64,000 nucleotides of DNA, taken from Reticulitermes lucifugus. Taxonomy: Eukaryota > Arthropoda > Insecta > Blattodea > Rhinotermitidae. Of the stretch, positions 1 to 10,397 are shown piece after piece. The stretch covers positions 55,324-119,323 of the forward strand of contig JAKCWW010000330.1 in assembly GCA_026260175.1 (NCBI GenBank), written 5' to 3'. Under the pieces are notes generated by a model. It saw only the letters and a program-made list of their open reading frames with translations. It was not told the DNA's origin and did no database searches. How positions within the stretch are numbered: the first letter of the stretch is position 1; every line of letters begins with the position of its first letter. The translations under genes were made by a program, and so were the position numbers.

Positions 1-58
1 CGTGAAGCCTCGAAAAATGAGGCGGCCTAGGCCCCGAAGGGGCTGTCGAGCCATTGGG
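1..58 (+). repeat. SINE 3' fragment cut by the window edge
   Basis: The first ~58 bases match, in the opposite orientation, the distal part of the full SINE at 35053-35339. Shared blocks are GAAGCCTCGAAAA, GCGGCCTAGGCC and GGGGCTGTCGAGCCAT. A G-run follows directly. The tRNA-like head would lie before base 1, outside the window. It is a non-coding retroposon remnant. Confidence 0.8.
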
Positions 59-3000
59 GGGGGATACTTGCAATACAGAACATAATGGTAAGAGCTGTGG
101 GTATTAAGTAACGAGACAGTGAGGGCAGCTTCTGACCTTGACCGTTGACTACCAAAGTAAACACTCCTATATACTAGCCACCACTAAACCACGCAACGTG
201 ACATTGATGTAGTGTGGAGTAATAAGATTTTAAGTGGATTTTTTACCTTGCCGCAATCACGCTTGATACAAGAAATTGAGCAAAGAATAATCATCAAATT
301 TCTTATGGCAATGAATAAGACTGCCACCAAAATCGTCAATTTGATACGTGATTTTACGACCTTATAATGAAAATCTATTCATCTTTAATAAAGGACTGTG
401 CTGTCACCAAAGCGAATTCAAGTCCGACTTGCTACCTTGAATGCATGGTTATAATTATAATTCTTCGGAGTGTGTCGTGTTTAGCCTGTTCTGAGAATTC
501 ATTTTGTTCGGATCAAAACAGAGTGTCCAGACACATCAGTCTGGGCGCATCCCGTCACCAATTTAGCCTACTAAATCTAAACAGTAAAATCTAATTAGCA
601 AATCACATTCCAAGACCTCGCAGTTCCCATTTTGTGTCCAGTTTTGCCAACCTCGGTATACTTGCATGTTTGTATGTATATGCCATGAATAATTCGGTGG
701 CTTCTGTACAAATGGGTGTATGTTTATGACGACAGCTCTGTTATCACATTCAAATCCTGTTTTCTACCTTGCAGATTAACACCGCAGGTTCGTCTCCTTG
801 CTACACATTTTTATAATTCAGGTCTAATTTATTTTGAACGTGTTATTAAATACATCTTCTTCAGTTACGAAAGTTGGAAAACGTAACCTTCGACGAGTGT
901 TAAAGGCGGTGCCAGTTTCCATAATCCCCAGTTTCTCACAATACCACGGTTTTGCCAATCACAGCGATTTTCATGAACGCCAATTTTGCGGCTGGCGAGG
1001 GTTTTCTTTAAAGACAACAAAATAATTAAGTACAGGAGATGAAAACAAAAAGAAGAAAGAGAGAAAGACAAGAAGCAGCCAAAGATAATTACTGTTTTTA
1101 AATCGGCGTTGCATTACATTTTATACTTTATCTTGGAGGAAGAGTATTGGGAAAGTTTGCTAGCAAAGTATTTCACACAGTAGGTGTGAAAATTATTATT
1201 TTTCTTGTACTTTCGACCTAATAAGACCCAGTCCAATACTGGACGATACAGAATAAAGTGTAGGCTGGTCCATACGTCCAGCAGAGGAAAGGTAAACTTG
1301 CTGTCACCACAACACGGAATAGTGACGCTGACCACCAATGAAGAAGGTGACACCTCGTTTCGAAAGGTGTTTGAAATGCCTCTCTTTATCAACTGCTCCA
1401 ACCTTGACAAAAACTGGATAGTAAACATACGATACGATCATTGCCTAGCAAATTCCTTTCGCATTGTTTTTGTTTCTCTGTAAGAGCACTCTGCAAACTG
1501 CATGCGTTGTACACCTGAAAAGGGAGGGATAAAATATGAGTGATGAAGATGGAAGAGGTGGAAGTGGCCGTGATCTAACATTTGCGTGAAGGGACTGAAG
1601 AAAATAACGAGTCTCAGAATACCCGGCATCAGACACACAAATGGAAAGAAAAAGCTCACGAACACAAACTTCTTCCACGTTTGAACGACCTTAATAGTAG
1701 GCCTATAAAGTTCGTACACAAGGCATTTCTTACGGATCGCGCTCCTTTTGAGTGACAGGTAACAACATTTTATGCACACTTCCCGGAAACATCATACTTC
1801 TTAATATCGGAGCCTAATAAATGTTTGTCTTTCTCACTTTCACATTCGTAGATAGCTGGCTACAGCATAAACTCTAGAAAAGCCAAATGCGGAGAAAAGA
1901 AAATGAACCATTTAGTGTTGAAGGCAGTCAGCGTCAATGGCCTGCTCATTTATTAAATCCGACCGAAATGGATAATTGCGAGAAAACATTCTTCTTTCCA
2001 TTCACACTCGTATTTAGAAGGCGTATCACCAGAACTTTCTTCAATCCTGTCAGCTCAAAAAAAATAATGCTAATAGCCTATACTGCGACAGTGACTAATT
2101 AGAGTCATTAAGAAATAGGAGAGTGGAATTCCATTTCATGATTCTGATTATTATTTCTGTCCGACTTGATTCTATCCAACAGAAGCAATAATAGTCACAA
2201 ATAAAGATATAATTTACAGGATGACATAAAATACCGAATATATTCTAAATTGTCTTAATAACTTTCGTAATAAGTATATGGCTTTTATCGTTACACCGTT
2301 ATACGAGTAGATGGATATTATTTTGTATGACAAATGGCTTTAACTCTCAGATTGTTTCGCGAACGGCAGGCAGTGCAGGGCTCTCCACTTCTCTAATTTG
2401 CCGTGTGTCGGACTCGACGCGTTTTAGTTCAGTGTACAAATATTACAATTAATATTATGGTCTTACTTACATAAGCTATTTAAAAGCGATGTCGTGAAAT
2501 GTTTTACTTATACTTGCAGACACGCGGCACACCGAACAAAAGCGTTGTTCATTGCATGTCGAAGTTTTGTATGTTCAGAGAAACGACGTGAAGCGACTAG
2601 CGAGAGTTGTCAGAATAATGCCCCTACATATGTTGCGACGTCTCTGTACTGGAGATGGGGACAGTAAAAGCAAGCTGGAGAAAACTGTATAAAGAAACGC
2701 TTTATGATTTGCACTATTCACCAAATATAATTTGGTTAACAATATAAGATTTCAGCCTTTATAAAACATTTCCTTTTTAGCAATTAGAGTCTAACGTCTA
2801 AGTATTATATATATTTCCAAAAATATAATTAAAAAATGTCAGTATCAGAATTATAATCTTCACCTTTGAGGAATTTTAGTGACTGCAGAAATTCTAAACT
2901 CGCAGACTGAATAATTTTGCGGCCATTTCAGCCCATTTATGGTTATCTAGAACAGGTAAGTCAGACGTCGAGTGCGCTGGACGTCTGTGTGTTTTTACAC

Positions 3001-4698
3001 ATGTTTATCCCCCATTAAACGCTGTACAGTCACTGTCACGCCAATGTATTTACAATATTATAATTCCAGGCCCTGTAACGACATCTGTGCAAACTCCTGA
3101 AATAGGAAAAACAATATCGGCATTCAAAATGTATATGTTACACGCATTTTTACAACGCTTTTAGCGTCTGTAGGCTCTCATCTCGACGACAGAATATGAA
3201 TATTTATCTTGGAGATTTAGGAATATGTCTGCCGAAGGAATACTTGTAGGTACCAAAATATTACGCATCAGATATTTTAAATGCTTCCACAATTTTCCGT
3301 TCATTAACAAAAACAGATTACGTCGACAGTAAAGAAATAATTCGAATTAAGGCGCAGCCTACATCAGATAGATCGATCGTACCTGACATGTACGTCATTT
3401 GTTTCTTTAGGCCTAACAGCAATGGCTTTTTTTTTTGGAAGACGCTTAAAAACTGCTCCAACGTTACGTGTGCTGCGTATAGATATGCTGCAAATTGAAT
3501 AATTAGTTCATTTTATGCTAATAATAAAATTAATACTGTACTGTGATCTAAATTACGAGCGAAACTCGAATGTTATGTTGGTCTGAAAAGCAAAACAACC
3601 AGCCTTTATTGTTTGAGCTTTTGTCTACCTTCAATTGTAGCTATCGAAACTCAGGGCAGTGATCTCGCCTTGGATAGTAATGCCGATTTATACACTCAAT
3701 AAAAGACCAGTTTATTTAATGTGAAAAAGAAATTAAACTCGTTTCAATCCCAAATTAATTTCGACTGTGACTGTACGCTGACTGCGGCTATAAAAACATG
3801 AAGAAACAAAATAAGAACAAAGAATCTATAAATTGACGTCCAAAATGACGAGTTATAAGAAGAAAGAGGAGAAGTATAAAACTATTACAGTTTTCAGACA
3901 AGAAACAAAAGAAATGTGGACAGGGAGGAAGGCCATTAAGGACGATTAGAATACCACCACTATGTAGGGAATATCGAGCAGTCGTTGGATAGATCAGATA
4001 AATTCGGAGACTTATAATTAGCTCAGCCTCTAAAATGACGGCTGCTGGTGGGATTCAACTTGTTATGTTTGTGAAGATCTTTATTCTCTGACGTACCTCA
4101 ACCAGCTGGGGATATTGCTTTTTTCGGTGTCGCTATTTAATGAATGCAAGTTTTGTATCTATATTCTAGAGAGTGCTTCGCGTTCTTTATAAAATGGTGC
4201 GACAGAGTATTAGTATGAAGTTCGTAAACACTATTTTCCAAAGCCCTAGGCTTGTGTCAGAAGCCGATCACTTAATTCCCGCATGAGGATTGCATCACGT
4301 CTAGCGGTGGTGATTAGCTAACTCTTAAGAATTTCATGAAGGAAATCTGTATCATTGTAGACGTTTATTATCCACGTATAAATGGCTGAAATGATATCTG
4401 TATGCTATTCAAGTTAAAGTAATAATTTGCGGCGAAATTTCACACGACTTGTTGGAGTACGACCTGAAATGCTCTTCTGACAACAGTGCAGAACTGTCAG
4501 GTGCAGTACAGATCACAAATTCCGCGTAGGTCTCTAAGCCATCACGTTTTGAAACAGACCACTTGTACTTGCCGTCAGCCTGAAGTGATAAACTTACTCT
4601 GATGTGAAGATATCTAAACCTTTAAAACTTACTGGACACATATTAGCCAGTCTGTACAAACACAGACCTTCGGAACGTCTTTATCTTTAGCCGTTTAA
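59..4698. other. AT-rich intergenic DNA, no gene recognised
   Basis: All reading frames are short (113 codons at most), overlap one another on both strands and show no recognisable domain, signal peptide or repeat. I see no tRNA-like box or inverted-repeat element that I can name here. Confidence 0.6.
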
Positions 4699-4768
4699 TT
4701 TGCAATTCACCACAGGCTGCTCCTTTATCAGGATTTGCAATTCATCACAGGCTGCTCCTTTATCAGGA
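4699..4768. repeat. Tandem duplication, 2 x 35 bp
   Basis: Two adjacent 35-bp units, 4699-4733 and 4734-4768, both containing CACAGGCTGCTCCTTTATCA. They differ at one position (ACCACAGG against ATCACAGG). The high identity indicates a recent local duplication in non-coding DNA. A second mini-duplication, GCCGACCAAG twice, lies near 4882-4902. Confidence 0.9.
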
Positions 4769-6338
4769 TTTCTACTTCCAATATTTTAATATTTCAAATA
4801 TCATTATATCTTTTTAAGTACTGACCCACTTGTGTGCTTTATTAAAAATGTACTTCATAAACCTTTATTTAAAAAGCTGGGCCGACCAAGGCCGACCAAG
4901 AATCAGAATCTTCAGCTGCTGGAAACAGAACAGTGCACGTTCAGCCGGTAACCAGCCTTTTCACCGAGTTACTCGGGAGCTAGAACGAGGTAAATTTGTA
5001 CAGGACCACGGTCTTTCACATTCCAGTAAACAAAAACTGTGTGTACCAGCAAAGGCAAGAAGGAAGACATCTCTCAATTCATATAAAATTCTAATGGCTG
5101 TCTTGCACGTCCTTTAAGAGAGATAACGTATTGTCAACCTCTCCCATGTGACTTAGTCATCACCATTCCATAAACACTGTCGAGGGACAAAGTGTTCACT
5201 ATGCGCTCACTCATGCATGTATTTGTGGCCTTTGTTATTCAAAACAAATAACGCACTGTATTGTCCCGGTGTGTCGATTCCCTCATTACATGGACACTCC
5301 TCTGCATGCATAATGCCACATGGAGTCAAGTGAACGTATCGTTAACCTGCAGCGAAATTAAATTGAATTTGCTGCAGCCGCACACAAAAATTCTGTGCTT
5401 CTGTGACATGCTTTTCGTTTGGTTCTTAAGTTGTTTAATGACATTTTTCCGGCTGCAGATGTCGGTTAGTGACGAATGAGTTGAAAGTAAGACAGTGGAT
5501 AATCGTGGAAGTGGTATATGTAGGTTCATCTTCTTGGCACTTGAATACAGACATAGCAAAAAAACGTCAGTAACCTCCGTTGTTGTTTTCGGCGTGAAAT
5601 CTGAGGGAGTGTGCAAGGGGAGTTACTTTATTATCCAAACTGTAATGTAGGAGCTGATATGCAATCCGGCTGCCATTTTAAATTTCTGTCAATAGTTACA
5701 GTTTATTTTACTGTTATGCTAAACGTCAGTTATATTTTTAAATACACAAAGCAATTTAAACTTATTATCTTATTATTATTTAATGTGTTAGTTTCCTCAA
5801 AGCTGATCTTGTTAATGGGATTCAACTGACCTGTTTGGAAACACACTCTACAAAACGTGACTTAAATATCACGTCCTCCATAATTCCCCGCAATAACTCT
5901 CCACTACTCTGGAAGAGACTGTACAACAACCAACTGGATAATAACACATCCTCTTTGACTTAAAGCACATTCGAAAATCCAGCGATCTGAAATTTTAACA
6001 AGATATTTCTAATGTCGGTCAGCACCGATGACGAGAGACAATCGTTGTGCGTAAAGAGGCCTAAACACTGTGTAACCACAGGAAACAGGTAAAGTGGGCT
6101 CTTATATTACAGCCGGATCTTGCTCGCGGCGGACGGCTATTTAGCCTCAAAATGTCACTTAAAAACTGTGGCGAGATATCGCTCAACTATCTCCAGAATT
6201 GTTACTAATCGATACTCTCGTTTAGTGGAGAACAAAGATACCCGTATGTAGACGGCATCTTCATTACATTATGCTTCCTGCTTGGTGCTTTATAGAGGGG
6301 GTATTAGATAATTATAACAACGACAAGCCCTCAACCCT
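4769..6338. other. Intergenic DNA, no gene recognised
   Basis: Only short overlapping frames without recognisable motifs. Nothing else can be supported. Confidence 0.55.
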
Positions 6339-6445
6339 TGACGATCATGGAAATATGTTCCTTCGAAACGTCGGAAGACACAAAGCGACACAGCGTCACA
6401 TCCCAGAAGTCCTGTATCCTGAACAACACCGCTGGGATAACCTCA
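6339..6445 (+). mobile_element. Degenerate Penelope-like terminal repeat, family 2
   Basis: The segment reads TTGACGA, then a GG...CC hairpin remnant, then TTCGAAACGTCGGAAGAC, then CACAGCGTCACATCCCAGAA. The last two blocks recur near 36551 and 55977 (plus strand) and 55850-55890 (minus strand), which defines a dispersed family. The layout is that of a minimal hammerhead with GTC as cleavage triplet. The CTGANGA box here is damaged (CTTGACGA). Assignment to Penelope-like elements is inference from motif layout; no reverse transcriptase frame is attached. Confidence 0.5.
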
Positions 6446-7927
6446 ATCTCTCAATAATAATAACAAAGCGAATATTGAGGCAATTTTTCTGAGCGGTCTG
6501 ACATAATTTAAGCCGGATGAAAACTCTTTGTTTGTAAAGTATGCTTTTCATTAGTAATAATCCATATTATCCGTCCATGTTATTTATGTATTTATTTATT
6601 ATTTATTAATGACGCTGTCGGTAGCTCAGTACTCTCAGTCTAGCAGGTATCCACTTACCGCTTCTACTCTCAGTATGTCCATTCCCACAAGTGCATCTAT
6701 TTTTATCTTGGAGGTTCCGAATGACAGTATGTGAGCAGGACAACTTACGAAGCCACTCTTTACGTGACTTCCACTTCTTCTTACTTATTCTGTCACTGGA
6801 CCATACAACCTCTGCGGAACTCTGGTGTCTTGTAAAATCAAATTACAGTACTTATTCACAACGAAGAATAAACTTCGCTCTCATACCTACATGGAGCATA
6901 TCAAAATGTCACGCGTCTGCTATGTAACCTCAAATTCCATTAGCATAGTCAGTATGGCCTCCACTCAAAACATATCCCAAACAACATGAATTCTGTTTAC
7001 AACCGCCAACTCCACCGTCTTTCAAGTGGTCTATTCCTGTTAGGTCTTACGACTTCAATTTTTAAATATTTGTTATATCTCCCATTCGTGCTACATGCAC
7101 AGTTCCTATCATGGTGTTTTGTTCCAGGCTATGTATAATTCTTGTAGATTAATTGAGTTTCAGCAGAAAGCCGTGTTTTTTTAAACTGCTGGGTAAAGGG
7201 ATTAAAACAGGATTCGTTTTTCACCCGCAACTTCCATATGTGCTCGCTGCGCACGTACCTGTGACCTGTGATACACACTGAACTGAAAAGGCTGGCGTCC
7301 TGATCAACGGGCAGGAACAATACATCCCGTAACCTCAGTAAGGCCAAAAAGAACTGGTGGTAAAGCTGGCTCTATGTGTTTCATGTAGAGGCACCCAGAA
7401 CTCTGTCGGCTTTCAATTCAAGCCACATCCCTTGTTCACACAATGGAATGCAACAGAGCATTGATTGGCAAATGCATTTTCACTCCAGGTAACATTTACA
7501 ATGGTACTTAAAGTGGCATTTCTACCATACAAAACACGCCGATCAAAGTGTTTGGGTTCAGAGGAAAAAGTCAAGTTGAAGGCTTGTCTTCGGCGGAGAG
7601 GGGTACTTTAGTCACTTCAGAGATTTGCATGAATGCCTCAGGTAATTTTATGCCAACGATGTATGTGTTTCCTCGTGCGAGAAGAGCTTAGCCTTCACGG
7701 TTACCGCCGTGAGAAAATCAAATCTCACATACTTAAATTTATTGCACCGTAAGATATCGAAATCCACAGCTTTTGAAAGTTGCGTCAAGTGTGGTTGGAA
7801 TGGTAAAACTGGGCACATGCGACGTACTCAGGTGTTGAAGAAGGGCTGCGAGTGAAATGCGTAAAGATATTAAGCCAAACATAAACAAGTTTATTACCAA
7901 CTGCACCAATATTTGATTTACAAAAGT
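6446..7927. other. Intergenic DNA, no gene recognised
   Basis: Short frames only. A GGTAGCTCAGT stretch near 6620 resembles a tRNA A box but has no matching B box, so no SINE is called. Confidence 0.5.
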
Positions 7928-7972
7928 ACTCCTATATGTTTCGGTTACAACCTGTTGCCATGCTCAGGGAGT
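7928..7972 (-). ncRNA. Hammerhead-like ribozyme relic, family 1 (core mutated)
   Basis: On the minus strand: ACTCC, CTGAGCA, an imperfect GG...CC hairpin, GAAA, CATATA, GGAGT. The flanking ACTCC and GGAGT form a perfect 5-bp stem I around the core. The box CTGAGCA differs from CTGANGA at the position of the catalytic G8 (a C here), so self-cleavage would not be expected. An AATAAA-containing sequence follows on the same strand. Same family as the motifs near 35569, 36741 and 32158. Confidence 0.5.
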
Positions 7973-8042
7973 TATGTGACTTGTCGATCGTAATATTCAA
8001 AAACATACACACCTACAGCGTTGTTATGTGACTTGTCTATCG
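7971..8042. repeat. Pair of 20-bp direct repeats
   Basis: Copies at 7971-7990 and 8023-8042 (GTTATGTGACTTGTC followed by GATCG or TATCG) differ at one base and lie 52 bp apart. They sit between a hammerhead-like relic and a foldback element and may be insertion scars or pieces of a longer terminal repeat. Confidence 0.75.
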
Positions 8043-8067
8043 CAAATGCTTGAAATATGTAAAATAA

Positions 8068-8451
8068 TGTCACTCTGCTATTAAATTATTGTATATTATT
8101 ATTTTTATTATTATTATTAAAACCGTATTCAGTTTGTAATACAAGCAGCGTGTTAAAAGTTTAAAATGCTGCATCCAAACATCTTGAGAAGATGGAATTT
8201 TCTCGGGTTTTAATGGAGTGGAAAATCCGATATGTAAACACTCCGTGTATGGTGCATGAACGATCGTACTGTCCTAGAGCATAAACGGAGTGTTTACATA
8301 TTGGATTTTTCACTCCATTAAACCCCGAAGGAAATTCCATCTTCTCAAGATGTTTGGAGGCAGCATTTTAAACTTTTAACACGCTGCTTGTATTATAATA
8401 TTAATACAACTTCAATAATACTATACACCCTTATTTAATAGCAGAGTGACA
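8068..8451. mobile_element. Foldback/MITE-like element with long inverted arms
   Basis: The inner arms, 8137-8246 and 8285-8395, are about 110 bp each, over 90% complementary by eye, with a 38-bp loop. The outer ends match again: TGTCACTCTGCTATTAAAT at 8068 and its complement ending at 8451. ATT-rich expansions interrupt the arms. The whole unit, about 384 bp, has no coding capacity and folds on itself along most of its length. That is typical of foldback elements or MITEs. I could not define a confident target-site duplication. Confidence 0.8.
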
Positions 8452-8504
8452 AATTCGGAAAGTTATTCCCAAGAAACATGTACGACATGGTGGGACTGAA
8501 GGTT

Positions 8505-8517
8505 ATATTATTATTTA

Positions 8518-8553
<36 letters not shown>
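8505..8553. repeat. (TTA)n microsatellite
   Basis: A near-perfect TTA/ATT trinucleotide run of about 12 units or more lies just right of the foldback element. Apparent frames through it encode poly-Leu on one strand and poly-Ile on the other and are artefacts. Confidence 0.95.
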
Positions 8554-9329
8554 CCTCAAGAAAGATACCCCAAAAACAATTTGATTGGCGTACAGGTGGG
8601 TTTCAGAGCAAAGAAGTATGTTTCCTCCACAGGGCATCAAACCCAGTTTCCTCGATCGCCCAGCCTGTAGCCTTCTCAGTATACAGACAAAAAATGTTTC
8701 CCATAATACACTGCTCACGGGCAGCGAGGAGTAAGTCAACCATTTAGAAAACCAAATTTTGTAATTAAAAGCACTGTAAATAAGAAAATCCTGAACTTAA
8801 ATGTTTGAATTACAACAAACAAGTGTGGTCTGCCACAGATTTGAACATAATAAATAAAATCACTGACGACTTACAGCCGGTTAAATTTGACGTACTCCGT
8901 AATACCAAACTTTACGGAAGTTTTCGTATTCTGAGTGTTCAAGGACAGGTTTCGTGGAACGTTAAACTTTGAATACCGCCGACACAGGCCAATGACTTTC
9001 ATACAACCCAACCCTCACCGTTTTGCAAAATTCCACGTGGTTGGAATTATTGGAATCGAGTGCTTGAAGCATGATGACGCGGTCGGAATACAATAAACAC
9101 ATTTTATTGTCTAATGAAGCGAATTGCCACGGGCGTACACAAGTGCTGCTTTCAGGTCAAGCAAATTAACGAGCTCGGCACAAAAACAAGACACAATACC
9201 TTAGGGGCTAATAAAATTGTAATAACTTCACGGAACCGTAAAAATACAAGATATCCTGAAAAAGGCAAAATGAATTTAAGACGACGAACTCATGCTTTAG
9301 TTAAAGGTAATTCGGAATGCCTTAATATA

Positions 9330-9430
9330 CTGACTGGGGACACGCGTTCAATTCCCGGCAATAGTGTGACTTACCTTCCATTACCACACAGGCTCTGGGG
9401 CACACACAGTAAGCACCCTGTGTAAGAGCA
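9330..9430 (+). repeat. tRNA-derived SINE remnant
   Basis: GCGTTCAATTCCCGGCAATAG resembles a pol III B box followed by a SINE body. The A-box half is eroded. The surrounding DNA from 8554 to 10160 holds no recognisable gene. Confidence 0.4.
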
Positions 9431-10160
9431 ATTGTCTCCCCAAGGGTTAACAGGCCGGTTGGAAATTTTTAACACAATTAGTCAGAAACTGAACGGACAT
9501 CAGGCATAATACAGTGAGATTACAATTCAAAGTAACAAAATATGTAGCCCCGTGTACGAATAATTTCAAATCGAATAAAAGTGTTTTGATAACTAGCATT
9601 AGTATATTGACCACAATAATAATTCTATTTTGTTTTCAATACTATAGTACAAGTTACAAATCTGAATATTTATTCTTAGTTAATGAAAAATATAAAATTT
9701 TTTCACAAGTGTTTTCAAGACACGAAAAATTTGAAAATTCTCAACTCTAACTACGGTTTCCACAGAAGATGCATCAGCCGATCTCCACCTAGGGACACGT
9801 TAAATCATGATTTCGCAGAATATTCACAGTTATGGAAAGACAGTTTGCTAGAGCATGTGGTGTTGCTAAATATAGGAAGACAGTTTTTCTACAACAGTCG
9901 AGACTGCCATACTAACTGAAGATTATTTACAGCTCCTCGCTGTATATTGCTGCCATCTTTTGGTCTATTTCTAGCTACTAAGGACAATGAATTGTTACAT
10001 AATGAAAGAGTATTGACAGAACAGAAAGCTGTCGCTTTTTAAACACAGGCCTTATGGCTAACGATTGACAATTGAGACTTAACACGGTTGTGGAAGAGAG
10101 ATCATGGCCAGCATATAGCTTCAGTTTAATCTATATCAACCTAGAGTAGAAATATGCACT

Positions 10161-10397
10161 TTAACCTTTTAAAGCCTAACGTTCACTGTACCTACCATCA
10201 GCTTTAATATTCAACAGTTCTACGTTCTGTCCACACAGTATATTTATGTCTGTTGTATGGATCTCAGAACAAACGGCGATTATTTTCCTATGCAACATTA
10301 ACTGATAGGGTTTTGTAACCGAGATGGAGAGTGTTTACTGCGCGGTACGAACTGGGTCTTTAAATAAAGCAATTACGTTTCGTCTTTAAAGGGTTAA
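10161..10397. mobile_element. piggyBac-type MITE (TTAA target)
   Basis: The left end is TTAA followed by CCTTTTAAAG; the right end is CTTTAAAGGG followed by TTAA. A TTAA duplication flanking terminal repeats that start with CCC/CCT is the hallmark of the piggyBac superfamily. At 237 bp and without a long frame, the element is non-autonomous. Its inner sequence is shared with the degraded copy at 53783-54010, for example the blocks around CAGAACAAAC, GAGATGGA and GCGGTACGAA. Confidence 0.7.

Noticed and set aside
8478-8747. Poly-Leu membrane segment in a plus-strand frame
   Set aside because: The hydrophobic run is the translated (TTA)n microsatellite.
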